Notes: generated by a model from the sequence alone, not told the origin. A stretch of DNA of 64,000 bases from Geobacter sp. UBA2189 (GCA_002328035.1 DCVL01000049.1:1-64000), one strand, 5' to 3'; shown: positions 45,901-54,275, counted from the first letter of the stretch. Numbers and translations are program-made.

Positions 45901-46047
45901 AAAAACTTAGGCAGGGTTTTGAGGTATACAGTTGAACCTTCCGGTACTAACGGACTTTCCAAAAGATCCCAGATTCAGATTGATACGCTTCTGACAATTA
46001 CAAGGACAAAAGATGGTCAGGTTATTGGAACTCTAACCAGGAAATAA
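45901..46047 (+). pseudogene. Short coding remnant without start codon
   Basis: A 49-codon open stretch begins after a TGA and ends in TAA. It includes YTVEPSGTNGLSKRSQI and DGQVIGTLTRK and has coding-like composition, but no plausible ribosome binding site. It looks like the 3' end of a lost gene. I do not recognise the family. Confidence 0.25.
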
Positions 46048-46109
46048 ATGAAAGAAGTGACTCGATTGCTGGCACTATCTTTATTGGCATAGCGTAGTGT
46101 GGTGTGCAG

Positions 46110-46149
46110 TTGACAAAACCATGACATGGATGTACAGTTAAAATGTACA
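46110..46149 (+). promoter_or_regulatory. Sigma-70 promoter and TGTACA operator of the Phd/PIN module
   Basis: TTGACA (46110-46115), 17 bp and TACAGT (46133-46138) form a good promoter. Two TGTACA palindromes (46131-46136 and 46144-46149), 7 bp apart, overlap the -10 and the start region. TGTACA is the core recognition sequence of YefM-type antitoxins. Confidence 0.65.
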
Positions 46150-46173
46150 TAATGCGTGTGGTTGGGGGTTATC

Positions 46174-46413
46174 ATGCTAAGCGTCAATGTAACCGAATTT
46201 AGAAGCCATCTTCCTGCCTACCTTGATAAAGTGAAATCGGGTGAAATGCTGGCGCTTACCTCACGTGGTAAAACAGTCGCATGTATGGTGCCTGTGGTTG
46301 ATGAATCACTAAAGGCACAGGAATGGCTTGCGAGCATACGAATAACCAGCTGGGTAGGGGATGTGATAACTCCTTTGGATGAAGCATGGGAGGCATTGAG
46401 TGGTACTCCTTGA
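46174..46413 (+). CDS. Phd/YefM-family antitoxin
   Basis: A 79-residue protein starting MLSVNVTEFRSHLPAYLDKVKSGEMLALTSRGKTVACMVP, the typical Phd/YefM DNA-binding fold (quoted segments: VNVTEFRSHLP and LALTSRGKTVACMVP). The C-terminal tail would wrap the toxin. It overlaps the PIN gene by 14 bp. TGTACA repeats in its promoter suggest autorepression. Confidence 0.85.
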   Translation: MLSVNVTEFRSHLPAYLDKVKSGEMLALTSRGKTVACMVPVVDESLKAQEWLASIRITSWVGDVITPLDEAWEALSGTP

Positions 46414-46795
46414 CACCTGTGTACTTATTCATGCTTCTTTGACAGCGGACAGGCTTGGTAAACAAGCGGCTGATACAATTGCAAACGGGTTGCAGAACAA
46501 GTCCCTGGCGTGTAGCGATATATCCTTGCGGGAAATTGCCATGCTGATCAGTCGCGGGCGCCTAAAACCAGATGCTGATAGTGCCTTTTTTATCCAGCAA
46601 GTGGTGTTGGCTTTTAGCCTTACCATTTTTCCCATTACGCCATTAATTGCGGTCTTGTCCGCTGATGATACTCTTTTTTATCATAAAGATCCGTGTGATC
46701 GGATTATAGCTGCCACTGCACTACATAATTCGATCCCGCTCATAACAAGTGACAGCCGTCTGCAAAGGATACCTGGTCTTATCACCATCTGGTAA
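46400..46795 (+). CDS. PIN-domain toxin (VapC-like ribonuclease)
   Basis: A 131-residue PIN domain protein. Acidic residues of the active site are visible in LLDTCVLIHA, in the SLREIAMLI segment and in KDPCDRIIAATALHNSIPLITSD. VapC-type PIN toxins cleave tRNA or rRNA. It starts at a GTG inside the end of its antitoxin gene. This Phd-type antitoxin with PIN toxin pairing is a usual combination. Confidence 0.88.
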   Translation: MVLLDTCVLIHASLTADRLGKQAADTIANGLQNKSLACSDISLREIAMLISRGRLKPDADSAFFIQQVVLAFSLTIFPITPLIAVLSADDTLFYHKDPCDRIIAATALHNSIPLITSDSRLQRIPGLITIW

Positions 46796-46910
46796 CAGAG
46801 TGTGGCTTAGGGGGGCATTGCGTTGTTAACATATTGAAAAAAGGGCAAGCACCTTCGGGGCTATTGACACACATTGCCGGACTGTTCGAAACGCTTGATA
46901 TTTATTTCTG

Positions 46911-46938
46911 TTTACCATAGACTTGTACAGTATATAGA
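46911..46938 (+). promoter_or_regulatory. Promoter with TGTACA operator of the YefM/YoeB module
   Basis: TTTACC (46911-46916) and TATAGA (46933-46938) are 16 bp apart. A TGTACA (46924-46929) lies between them, where a bound antitoxin would block RNA polymerase. Confidence 0.5.
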
Positions 46939-46951
46939 ACAGGAGGCTGTC

Positions 46952-47206
46952 ATGAGGGTGGTAAATTTTACCGAAGCTCGTAATCATTTGAAGGTGGTGC
47001 TTGATCAAACAGTTGCAGATGCTGATTTCACAATAATTTCGCGCAGGGATGCACAGGATGCTGTGGTGATGTCTCTTGATACCTTTAACAGTTTTGTAGA
47101 AACTGTTCATCTGCTTAAATCGCCTGCCAACGCTGTTCACTTGTCCCGTTCCATCGATCAGTATCGCGCCGGTTTGACTATTCAACAGGATCTTGTAGAT
47201 GCCTGA
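46952..47206 (+). CDS. yefM: YefM-family antitoxin
   Basis: An 84-residue antitoxin starting MRVVNFTEARNHLKVVLDQ, with FTIISRRDAQDAVVMSLDTFNSF, the standard YefM N-terminal domain, and a flexible tail. AGGAGG supports the ATG at 46952. It overlaps yoeB by 8 bp. The TGTACA site in its promoter matches the motif bound by YefM in E. coli. Confidence 0.9.
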   Translation: MRVVNFTEARNHLKVVLDQTVADADFTIISRRDAQDAVVMSLDTFNSFVETVHLLKSPANAVHLSRSIDQYRAGLTIQQDLVDA

Positions 47207-47465
47207 AAGATTGACCTGGACAGCTGCTGCCTGGGAAGATTACTGCTATTGGCAGAAGCAGGATAAAAAAACTGTAAAGCGTATTAATATGCTGATTCAG
47301 GATGCCTTGCGTAGCCCCTTTGAAGGCATTGGTAAACCGGAGCCATTACGGGAGAATCTTTCCGGTTTTTGGTCGCGCCGTATTGATGAGACCAATCGGC
47401 TGGTCTATGTTGTTGATGCTTCAGATCTGGTTGTCATTGCCTGTAGATACCATTATGGCGGTTAG
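47199..47465 (+). CDS. yoeB: YoeB-family mRNA interferase toxin
   Basis: An 88-residue RelE-superfamily toxin that cleaves mRNA in the ribosomal A site. Nearly all YoeB hallmarks are visible: WTAAAWEDYCYWQKQDKK, GIGKPEPLRENLSGFWSRRI with the catalytic Glu and Arg, and the terminal ACRYHYGG with the catalytic His and Tyr. It appears intact and pairs with the yefM just upstream. Confidence 0.94.
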   Translation: MPERLTWTAAAWEDYCYWQKQDKKTVKRINMLIQDALRSPFEGIGKPEPLRENLSGFWSRRIDETNRLVYVVDASDLVVIACRYHYGG

Positions 47466-47520
47466 CGGGCTGCTACCTGGTAGGTCGGTAGAAATGAAAC
47501 AGAAGGAGTGAACCCCTTGT

Positions 47521-48315
47521 ATGCTTAACATTATACAGATTACCCTGAAAGGGATCTTTCGTGATCGTGTTTTTCAGGGAATTATGGCCTTAGCCATCCT
47601 CTTCTTGTTTATCCCTTCGGCAGCATCCCTTTCCATGAGGCAGGTGACCGAGCTTTCCATTACCCTGTCGCTTTCGTTAATCTCATTTATTCTTCTTTTA
47701 CTGTCTGTTTTCCTAGGGGCTACCTCTATCTGGAAGGATATGGAGCGGCGTTATACCTTTAGTGTCCTTAGTTTGCCTATCAGCAGGACTTCATATCTGC
47801 TAGGCCGTTTCTTTGGTCTGGCACTTTTTCTGATCCTGACCTCAGCGCTGCTTGGCAGTGTGGCCTGTCTGGTGATTAAGGTTGCTTCCGGAGTTTACCC
47901 CTCTGAGCGTCCGATTATCTGGGGCTATCTGCTGCTTGCGATTATGTTTGCAACGCTTAAATACATTCTGCTTGTTGCCGTGGCAATGTTACTTTCAACA
48001 GTCAGCACCTCGTTCTTTTTGCCTATATTTGGCACTATTTGCACCTTTCTTGCCAGCGGCATTACCCAGCAGGTGTATGAGTATGTCAATTCGCCTGCTT
48101 CAGCCAAGGCGGTGTCACCTCTATTTAAACCGGTTGTTACGCTGGTGTACTATCTACTCCCTAATCTGGCCGGTTTTGATCTGAAGGTAAACGCCATTTA
48201 CAGCATAGCGCCAAACCTTGTCGGGCTGGGGATTACCAGTGCCTATTTTGTGGCCTATACCTCAATCCTGTTGGGGGCCTCTGCACTTCTGTTCAATCGC
48301 AGGGAAATGAAGTAA
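47521..48315 (+). CDS. ABC-2 type transporter permease
   Basis: A 264-residue membrane protein with about six helices. It opens with an amphipathic segment (IQITLKGIFRDRVFQGIMAL) and a cytoplasmic loop SIWKDMERRYTFSVLSLPISRTSYLLGRF, both typical of ABC-2 permeases of the CcmB/NosY kind. Its ATPase is most likely the gene at 49921, separated by the TPR gene and a toxin-antitoxin module. In G. sulfurreducens the xap polysaccharide locus behind pilA has similar ABC exporter genes. The stop overlaps the next start (TAATG). Confidence 0.82.
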   Translation: MLNIIQITLKGIFRDRVFQGIMALAILFLFIPSAASLSMRQVTELSITLSLSLISFILLLLSVFLGATSIWKDMERRYTFSVLSLPISRTSYLLGRFFGLALFLILTSALLGSVACLVIKVASGVYPSERPIIWGYLLLAIMFATLKYILLVAVAMLLSTVSTSFFLPIFGTICTFLASGITQQVYEYVNSPASAKAVSPLFKPVVTLVYYLLPNLAGFDLKVNAIYSIAPNLVGLGITSAYFVAYTSILLGASALLFNRREMK

Positions 48316-49178
48316 TGCGAGCTTCTGTTCCGGTTGGCCTGTTTGTGTCAGGGATCCTTCTGTATGGTCTGCTGATTGGCCCCTTTACTTCCTATATGCG
48401 CAGTAAGCCGATTGAGGAAAAGTTGGGCTATTTGCCCAGCGTCAAACTTCTAAAGCCGCTAAGTGCCGACCAGAAAGAACTTACCGCAGCATCATTGGTG
48501 TTCAAGGTAATGATGTACTTCGGCAGCCTGGTGGGTAAGGCACAACAAGGAACGCTGATTGAGCAACAGCCTGATTTGCAGGGTATGTCCCGGTTATTAC
48601 ATAATGCTGTGCATTTGGATCCCTATAATATGGACGCCTATTATTTCGCCCAGGGGTTTTTAACCTGGGATGCCCGTCAATTCAAGGTCGCTAATGATCT
48701 GCTGGATTATGGTATGAAGTACCGTACTTGGGACTGGCAACTGCCATACTTCGCCGGTTTTAACCATGCCTTCTTTCTTAAGGATTTCTCCAAGGCAGCA
48801 ACGTACTACAGACAAGCCGGCCAGTTGAGCGGCAATTCACTCCATATCAATCTTGCCGGACGCTATATGCAGGAGTCTGGCCAGACAGATCTGGCTGTTG
48901 CCTACCTGACCGGCATGGCCAGAACCGCCACAAATCAGGCGGTCAGAAAGAGTTATCAGGAACGGCTGACTGCCTTTAAGGAACTACAAAAAATTGAGCA
49001 GGCATCTGTTCGTTTTAGTCAGGAGCGGGGTATATTGCCTGCCAGTATTGAACAGTTGCTACAGACAGGGTATTTGAAAACAATGCCGGTTGATCCCTAC
49101 GGTGGGCGTTTTTATATTGAACCAACCGGCAAGGTGACAACCACCAGTAAGTTTGCCTTTGCCGGGGTAAAGAAGTAA
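48315..49178 (+). CDS. Membrane-anchored TPR protein with pseudopilin-like C terminus
   Basis: A 287-residue protein. One transmembrane helix (about residues 6-24) is followed by a helical region of TPR type (DPYNMDAYYFAQGFLTWDARQ, LPYFAGFNHAFFLKDFSKAATYYRQAGQLSG). The last 45 residues (GILPASIEQLLQTGYLKTMPVDPYGGRFYIE in parts, then PTGKVTTTSKF) look like the C-terminal beta region of type II secretion pseudopilins. It is translationally coupled to the permease upstream. It is probably a periplasmic scaffold of the exporter; that is inference. Confidence 0.65.
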   Translation: MRASVPVGLFVSGILLYGLLIGPFTSYMRSKPIEEKLGYLPSVKLLKPLSADQKELTAASLVFKVMMYFGSLVGKAQQGTLIEQQPDLQGMSRLLHNAVHLDPYNMDAYYFAQGFLTWDARQFKVANDLLDYGMKYRTWDWQLPYFAGFNHAFFLKDFSKAATYYRQAGQLSGNSLHINLAGRYMQESGQTDLAVAYLTGMARTATNQAVRKSYQERLTAFKELQKIEQASVRFSQERGILPASIEQLLQTGYLKTMPVDPYGGRFYIEPTGKVTTTSKFAFAGVKK

Positions 49179-49256
49179 TTGCTCACCTTGTTATATGGCT
49201 CTTATCGCGCTTGCGCTTGTATGAAAAATGCAGTAATGTTGATTCGGGGGTATGCT

Positions 49257-49505
49257 ATGCCATCATTGCAAGTAAGAGAATTACCTGAGAATATATATCT
49301 TCAACTCTGTCGTGAGGCTGAAATACAGCATCGTTCTATCGCACAACAGGCGGTTGCAATTCTTGCCCGTGGACTTACACTGGAGCTTGATCCCAAGTCA
49401 CGCCGGGCAGCACTGCTGGCTCAGATTAATTCAAATCCAATTAAACTGAATGCAACGCCATCAGTTAATCCGGCGCAGATTATCCGTGAGGATCGTGAAC
49501 GATGA
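49257..49505 (+). CDS. FitA-like ribbon-helix-helix antitoxin
   Basis: An 82-residue protein starting MPSLQVRELPENIYLQLCREAEIQHRSIAQQAVAILARG (in parts: LQVRELPENIYLQL), which is the Arc/FitA DNA-binding fold, followed by a tail with NPAQIIREDRER that would bind the toxin. The frame is open back to 49179, but the ATG at 49257 starts the conserved domain. It overlaps the PIN toxin by 4 bp and sits between the TPR and ABC ATPase genes. Confidence 0.85.
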   Translation: MPSLQVRELPENIYLQLCREAEIQHRSIAQQAVAILARGLTLELDPKSRRAALLAQINSNPIKLNATPSVNPAQIIREDRER

Positions 49506-49900
49506 TTACGATTCTCGATGCCAGCGCTGCAGTCGCTATTGTGATGAATCTTCCTGAATCATCAAAATTCGAACCTGATATTGCCAGATCCGATATAGTA
49601 ATTGCCCCTGACATTTTTGTAGCTGAGGTTTCAAACGCACTATGGAAATACGTTCGCGCCGGTATTCTGGATTCAGATCAGGGTAGCAGCGCGCTTGAGC
49701 GCGCGGTAACTCTTATTGATACGTTTGAACCAGGACAGATGCTGTACAAGGAAGCGTTTGCCTTGTCAGTTAACCATCTGCACCCTGTGTACGATGCCCT
49801 TTATCTGGTTTTAGCCCGTAGACATAATGGTATCTTGGCAACATTTGACAAGCGACTGGCAGAGTTGGCATCGAAACTACACATCAGAATGCTGCACTAA
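49502..49900 (+). CDS. FitB/VapC-like PIN-domain toxin
   Basis: A 132-residue PIN protein with acidic residues in TILDASAAVAIVM, in IFVAEVSNALWKY and in VYDALYLVLARRHNGILATFDKRLAEL. The arrangement matches the FitB/VapC active site. Start overlaps the antitoxin stop (ATGA-like). It interrupts the series of ABC exporter genes. Confidence 0.88.
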   Translation: MITILDASAAVAIVMNLPESSKFEPDIARSDIVIAPDIFVAEVSNALWKYVRAGILDSDQGSSALERAVTLIDTFEPGQMLYKEAFALSVNHLHPVYDALYLVLARRHNGILATFDKRLAELASKLHIRMLH

Positions 49901-49920
49901 TATGACTGGAGTTATGCTGT

Positions 49921-50784
49921 ATGAACGCCATTGAGATCACAGGGCTGTGCAAGCAGTTTAGCGGTAAGCGTAAGACAAAGGTTAATGCCCTGAAGGGGCT
50001 TGACCTCACAATTGAGACAGGTGAGGTGTTCGGTTTTTTGGGGCCAAACGGTGCTGGCAAGAGTACCACCATCAAATGCCTAATGGGGCTGATCCGGCCA
50101 ACATCCGGGACTGCAACCATCCTGGGTGAACCGATCGGAAGCGACGCATCCCGCGTCAGGGTTGGCTATCTCCCTGAAAATCCTGCTTTTTACGACTATC
50201 TTACTGCTGAGGAATACCTGCAATTTGTAGGGCGGGTGTTCAAAATGCCGGAAGCTCTCTTAAACCGCCGTTCTGAGGAGACACTGAAACAGCTAGAGTT
50301 GTGGGACGCCCGCAAACGCCAGATTCGTAGTTACAGCAAGGGAATGGTGCAGCGAGTAGGACTGGCTCAGGTGCTACTACACGACCCTGAACTCTATATT
50401 CTGGATGAACCGATGAGCGGGTTGGATCCACTTGGTCGTGCCCTTGTCAAGGAGATCATTCTTGATCTGAAAAAACGGGGTAAATCAGTTTTTTTCAGCA
50501 CTCACATTACCGATGATGTGGAAAAGGTCTGTGATCGGGTGGGGGTGATCAATAAGGGGCAGTTGCTTGTGGTTGAAAGCGTTGACACCATTCTTCAGCG
50601 CGGTGTAGAAGGGTATACGGTGCTTGTGATGAATGCCGATGGTAAACAAGAGGAGCTGTTGATTGGCAAAGCTGATTTGCAAGTATTTATTGAACATACC
50701 GTGAAGAACCGGCAGTCAATTGAAAAGATTGAACCACGCCGCAAGGATATGGAGGCGTTCTTCCTTGAGATCGTGGCTCGGTAA
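49921..50784 (+). CDS. ABC transporter ATP-binding protein
   Basis: A 287-residue ATPase with Walker A FLGPNGAGKSTTIK, signature YSKGMVQRVGLAQ, Walker B LYILDEPMSGLDP and the switch His in FFSTHI. It is of the drug/polysaccharide exporter class that pairs with ABC-2 permeases, so the permease at 47521 is the likely partner. The xap locus of G. sulfurreducens also has an exporter ATPase behind pilA whose loss abolishes the cytochrome-anchoring polysaccharide; equivalence is likely but untested. It overlaps the next gene by 20 bp. Confidence 0.92.
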   Translation: MNAIEITGLCKQFSGKRKTKVNALKGLDLTIETGEVFGFLGPNGAGKSTTIKCLMGLIRPTSGTATILGEPIGSDASRVRVGYLPENPAFYDYLTAEEYLQFVGRVFKMPEALLNRRSEETLKQLELWDARKRQIRSYSKGMVQRVGLAQVLLHDPELYILDEPMSGLDPLGRALVKEIILDLKKRGKSVFFSTHITDDVEKVCDRVGVINKGQLLVVESVDTILQRGVEGYTVLVMNADGKQEELLIGKADLQVFIEHTVKNRQSIEKIEPRRKDMEAFFLEIVAR

Positions 50785-52477
50785 CAATCAGCTGTACCAC
50801 CCGCTGTTTGTGCCGGTACTCCTGGTTGCTGTGATCCTGGCAACGTATTATCCCGCCATACCAAGTGGCACCCATCCGATAGATGATCCCGGTATTTTCT
50901 CCCTTTACTCTGCGACCCCTCCTTTAATGCAAATCCTGTTACCCAGCAACAGCTACTATTACCGTCCTCTTGTTGAACTTTCCTTCTGGCTTGACAATCT
51001 TTTCTGGGGTATGGAATCGTCTGTAATGCATCTGGAAAGCATCCTGCTGCATTGCGCCAACAGCCTGCTGGTATTTCTGCTGGCCTGCAAATTGTCTGAT
51101 GATAACAGAAGCAGATTGATTCCCCTTCTGGCGGCACTGCTGTTTGCCCTGCATCCGGTTAATGTAGAGGCAGTGGCCTGGATTGCCGGCCGAACGGATC
51201 CCCTGCTTGCCTTGTTTGTTCTCTCTGGCAGCTTTTTCTGGTTGCGCTGGCTTGATGCGACCCGTTGGCAGGATATGACTGTAGCGTTTGCCCTGTTTGG
51301 CGCTGCCCTGTTTACCAAAGAAACCGCACTGGCCTTTGGTGCAATAATTGTCCTGTTGGCAGTGACAAGACAGGGATCAACCACGGTTCGACAACGGCTG
51401 ACAGCGGTTGGGATACTCTCTGCACCTTCATTGCTACTGGTTCTGTATGCCCTGATCTTCCGTGGCGGCTCCAGCGGGTTAAGTCGTTTTTTATCCACCA
51501 CTAACCTGTATCCTGCTCAGGCCATAAGGGATGCGTTGATCGCCTTTGGCTTTTATGCCAAAAAGTTGCTCCTTCCCTTTCCACTTAACTTTGCCATACA
51601 TGAAGTGTCACCTTTTTACACTCTGGCAGGTGTGGCGGTTTTTGTATTTTTATGCTGGATCTTGCGCCGTCACAGGCTGGCCGGTATACTTTTCCTCTCA
51701 GCTGTTTTTTTTATCCTTCCTGCGGTTCTGGTTGCAGTCAAGCAGGTTGCCTGGACACTCTTTGCCGAGCGGTATCTGTATCTGCCAACAGCGTTTTTTG
51801 TTCTAGGGGTCTCCGTTGTTGTTTCAGATTACTGGGACAGACAGAAAAAGATCCTGTTACCGGTCGCATTGTGCCTGATTGTTTCTTTTGCTGGTATCAG
51901 TTTTCAGAGAGCCTCACTGTGGGCTGATAAACTGGCCTTTTTTCAGGATGCTGTGGCAAAATCACCACGGTTCGGATCAGTCTATTACAGCCTGGGAGGG
52001 ATTCTTGCCCAGAACGGTAAAACTGACCAGGCTGCGGAAGCCTTCGCCGCTGCAGATCGTCTGAACCAGCGTGATTCAATGCGGTATCCGATCAAGGCAG
52101 CCATTATGGGCTCACTGATTGCCAAAGGTGAGAATAGCGAGGCAAGAGAGTTCTTTTTTAAGCTTTTCAGGCAAAAAAAAGATGCGCCTGCAAATTTTCT
52201 GGAGCTTTTATACAAGGTGGACGGAAAACGAATAAACAGCCTGTCAGCTGAGGCCAAACAGCTTCTGGCGGAGGATCTTATAGAAACACTTGAGCTGCTT
52301 AATAAGAAACAACCTGACCCGTTCTGGCTGTATCAAAGTGGCCAGTTTGCAGTACAGGCCGGGGATAAAAACAGGGCTGCTGATTTCTTCAGGCGGGCAT
52401 ACACGGCTGCTCCGCCAGATGCTCATTACCGTGGAGCAGCAAAAACCTTGTTTCTCAGGTTGGAGGGGTCAAGATGA
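50765..52477 (+). CDS. Polytopic GT-C-like membrane protein with C-terminal TPR
   Basis: A 570-residue protein from a TTG at 50765 (GGAGG 9 nt upstream, inside the ATPase gene). About ten helices precede a TPR-like tail (residues ~395-570; SVYYSLGGILAQNGKTDQAAEAFAAADRLNQ). The acidic first loop (HPIDDPGIFS) and SYYYRPLVELSFWLD then LFALHPVNVEAVAWIAGRTDPL are typical of the TMTC/GT-C lipid-phosphate-sugar-dependent glycosyltransferases common in Geobacter. A role in transferring sugar to a lipid carrier, protein or polysaccharide is likely; acceptor unknown. A longer start at 50720 (TTG) is also open. Confidence 0.75.
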   Translation: MRSWLGNNQLYHPLFVPVLLVAVILATYYPAIPSGTHPIDDPGIFSLYSATPPLMQILLPSNSYYYRPLVELSFWLDNLFWGMESSVMHLESILLHCANSLLVFLLACKLSDDNRSRLIPLLAALLFALHPVNVEAVAWIAGRTDPLLALFVLSGSFFWLRWLDATRWQDMTVAFALFGAALFTKETALAFGAIIVLLAVTRQGSTTVRQRLTAVGILSAPSLLLVLYALIFRGGSSGLSRFLSTTNLYPAQAIRDALIAFGFYAKKLLLPFPLNFAIHEVSPFYTLAGVAVFVFLCWILRRHRLAGILFLSAVFFILPAVLVAVKQVAWTLFAERYLYLPTAFFVLGVSVVVSDYWDRQKKILLPVALCLIVSFAGISFQRASLWADKLAFFQDAVAKSPRFGSVYYSLGGILAQNGKTDQAAEAFAAADRLNQRDSMRYPIKAAIMGSLIAKGENSEAREFFFKLFRQKKDAPANFLELLYKVDGKRINSLSAEAKQLLAEDLIETLELLNKKQPDPFWLYQSGQFAVQAGDKNRAADFFRRAYTAAPPDAHYRGAAKTLFLRLEGSR

Positions 52478-53316
52478 TGTCAGCCTACCTGACTATCTTA
52501 CGTCCTGGCCAGTGGCTGAAGAATCTGATGCTGTTTTTTCCGCTTTTCCTTTCAGGTCAGGCGAACATTCAAACTGTTACTTGCAGGGGGATATCGGCTT
52601 TTATAGCCTTTTGCCTGGTTTCAAGCGCAGGGTATATTTTTAATGATCTGCTTGATCGTGACCGCGATCTGTACCACCCTGAAAAGCGTTTACGTCCGTT
52701 GCCATCAGGTGCTGTTTCTGTTGTGGGTGCATCAAGTTTTGCAATATTCTTACTAATTTCCGGTCTTGTATCAGCCGGTTTTATTTCTTATAAAATCCTG
52801 TTGTTATTGCTGCTCTACGGCCTTATTTCCTTCCTGTATACACTGATGCTGAAATCTCTGCCGGTGATTGATCTGTTCTGTATTGCCGTCGGTTTTCTGA
52901 TCCGCCTACAGGCTGGTGGAGAGCTGTTTCAGATCCAAGTATCCTCCTGGTTGTTCCTGACCGTCTTCCTGCTTGCGGTCTTTCTAGGTACGGGCAAACG
53001 TTTAAGTGAGTCTCAAACATTGGGTGACTGCGCTGGTGAACATCGCGCCAGTCTGGCCTGTTATCCCCCCGGTTTTCTTGCCGGAATCATGTACATGACC
53101 GGCAGCGCTGTGTTGATGACCTACGCCATGTATGTCGTACACAAGCCAAGATTGCTTTACACGGTTCCGCTCTGTCTGTTCGGCTTGTTGCGCTTCATGC
53201 TGCGGGTCAGCTCTGGAAAGGGAGGGGATCCGACTGAGGCGTTGCTCAAGGATTGGATACTGTTTTTAGTAAGTCTGGTCTGGCTGCTGATGGTGGTCTG
53301 GAGCATCTATTGCTAA
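52474..53316 (+). CDS. UbiA-family prenyltransferase, decaprenyl-phosphate phosphoribosyltransferase-like
   Basis: A 280-residue polytopic protein that begins LTILRPGQWLKNLMLFFPLFLSG, the hallmark of the DPPR-synthase-like branch of UbiA proteins. The first Asp-rich motif is NDLLDRDRDLYHPEKRLRPLPSG, which binds diphosphate through magnesium. DPPR synthase moves phosphoribose to polyprenyl phosphate, giving donors for pentose-containing glycans. Placed within a glycosyltransferase cluster, a role in making a lipid-linked sugar fits better than quinone synthesis. A second ATG at 52477 is equally possible. GGAGG is upstream. Confidence 0.82.
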   Translation: MMSAYLTILRPGQWLKNLMLFFPLFLSGQANIQTVTCRGISAFIAFCLVSSAGYIFNDLLDRDRDLYHPEKRLRPLPSGAVSVVGASSFAIFLLISGLVSAGFISYKILLLLLLYGLISFLYTLMLKSLPVIDLFCIAVGFLIRLQAGGELFQIQVSSWLFLTVFLLAVFLGTGKRLSESQTLGDCAGEHRASLACYPPGFLAGIMYMTGSAVLMTYAMYVVHKPRLLYTVPLCLFGLLRFMLRVSSGKGGDPTEALLKDWILFLVSLVWLLMVVWSIYC

Positions 53317-54275
53317 GTCAGGTAATGATTATTCTTGTCAACTGGAATGGCTGGCGTGATACCGTGGAGTGTTTGGAAAGTCTGCAAAAACTTGACTATC
53401 CTGATTTCAGGGTTGTGGTTTGTAACAATGGTTCCTCTGATGACTCGCTTGGTCAGATCAGGAGCTGGGCGGATAGTCGTGCAGTATCATGGGCAGAGTA
53501 TCAGCGTAGCAAGGCAGAGGCAGGCGGTTTGCATGCTGTTGATCCGCAGTTGACGCTTATCAGTATAGAGGAAAATCTGGGCTTTGCTGGCGGCAACAAC
53601 GTAGGCATACGCTATGGCATGGCACGGGGCGATATCAGTTACTACTGGCTGCTGAATAATGATACCGTGGTTGAACCTGCCGCCTTAACACAGATGGTGC
53701 TACGGATGCAGAACGATCAGACGGTCGGTATCTGCGGTTCAACCATTCGCCTGTATCATGATCATGAAAAAATTCAGGCCTTGGGTGGTGGGCATTACTA
53801 CCATTGGCTCGGATTGCCTTGGCATTATGGACGATTTATCAGGTGGGACAGGAGGGAGATCAATCAAGAGCAGGCCGAGGCTCGCATGAACTATGTTGAA
53901 GGTGCTTCAATGCTGGTATCGAAGCAGTTTGTTGAGCAAGTAGGGCTTATGTGTGAGGATTACTTTCTCTATTTTGAAGAGGCTGATTGGGCAATCCGAG
54001 CTAAAGGTCGTTTCAGGCTGGGGTACGCTTCACGGAGTGTTGTGTATCACAAGGTGGGGCGTAGTATCGGAACCAGCAGCAACCCCTTAACAATCAGTTA
54101 TACCAGTGACTATTTTAACATCCGTAATCGCCTGATGTTTACCCGGCGGTTTTATCCGGCTGCGTTGCCAACGGTCTGGCTGGTCATCGTGGCTGCTTTT
54201 TTTGTGCGTCTTTGCTGTGGTAAATGGGACCGTGCCATGATGATTTTCAGACTCCTGTTCAGTAAAACAAAATGA
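53310..54275 (+). CDS. Family 2 glycosyltransferase
   Basis: A GT-A fold transferase of about 321 residues. Seen are MIILVNWNGWRDTVECLESL, VVCNNGSSDDS, ENLGFAGGNNVGIRYG and the metal-binding WLLNNDT, then EGASMLVSKQFVEQVGLMCEDYFLYFEEADWAIRAK. This is the rhamnosyltransferase-like group. A hydrophobic helix at the C terminus likely anchors it to the membrane. The start is uncertain: TTG at 53310 has GGAG 7 nt upstream, while the ATG at 53325 begins the conserved domain. It overlaps the UbiA gene. Confidence 0.9.
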   Translation: MLSQVMIILVNWNGWRDTVECLESLQKLDYPDFRVVVCNNGSSDDSLGQIRSWADSRAVSWAEYQRSKAEAGGLHAVDPQLTLISIEENLGFAGGNNVGIRYGMARGDISYYWLLNNDTVVEPAALTQMVLRMQNDQTVGICGSTIRLYHDHEKIQALGGGHYYHWLGLPWHYGRFIRWDRREINQEQAEARMNYVEGASMLVSKQFVEQVGLMCEDYFLYFEEADWAIRAKGRFRLGYASRSVVYHKVGRSIGTSSNPLTISYTSDYFNIRNRLMFTRRFYPAALPTVWLVIVAAFFVRLCCGKWDRAMMIFRLLFSKTK

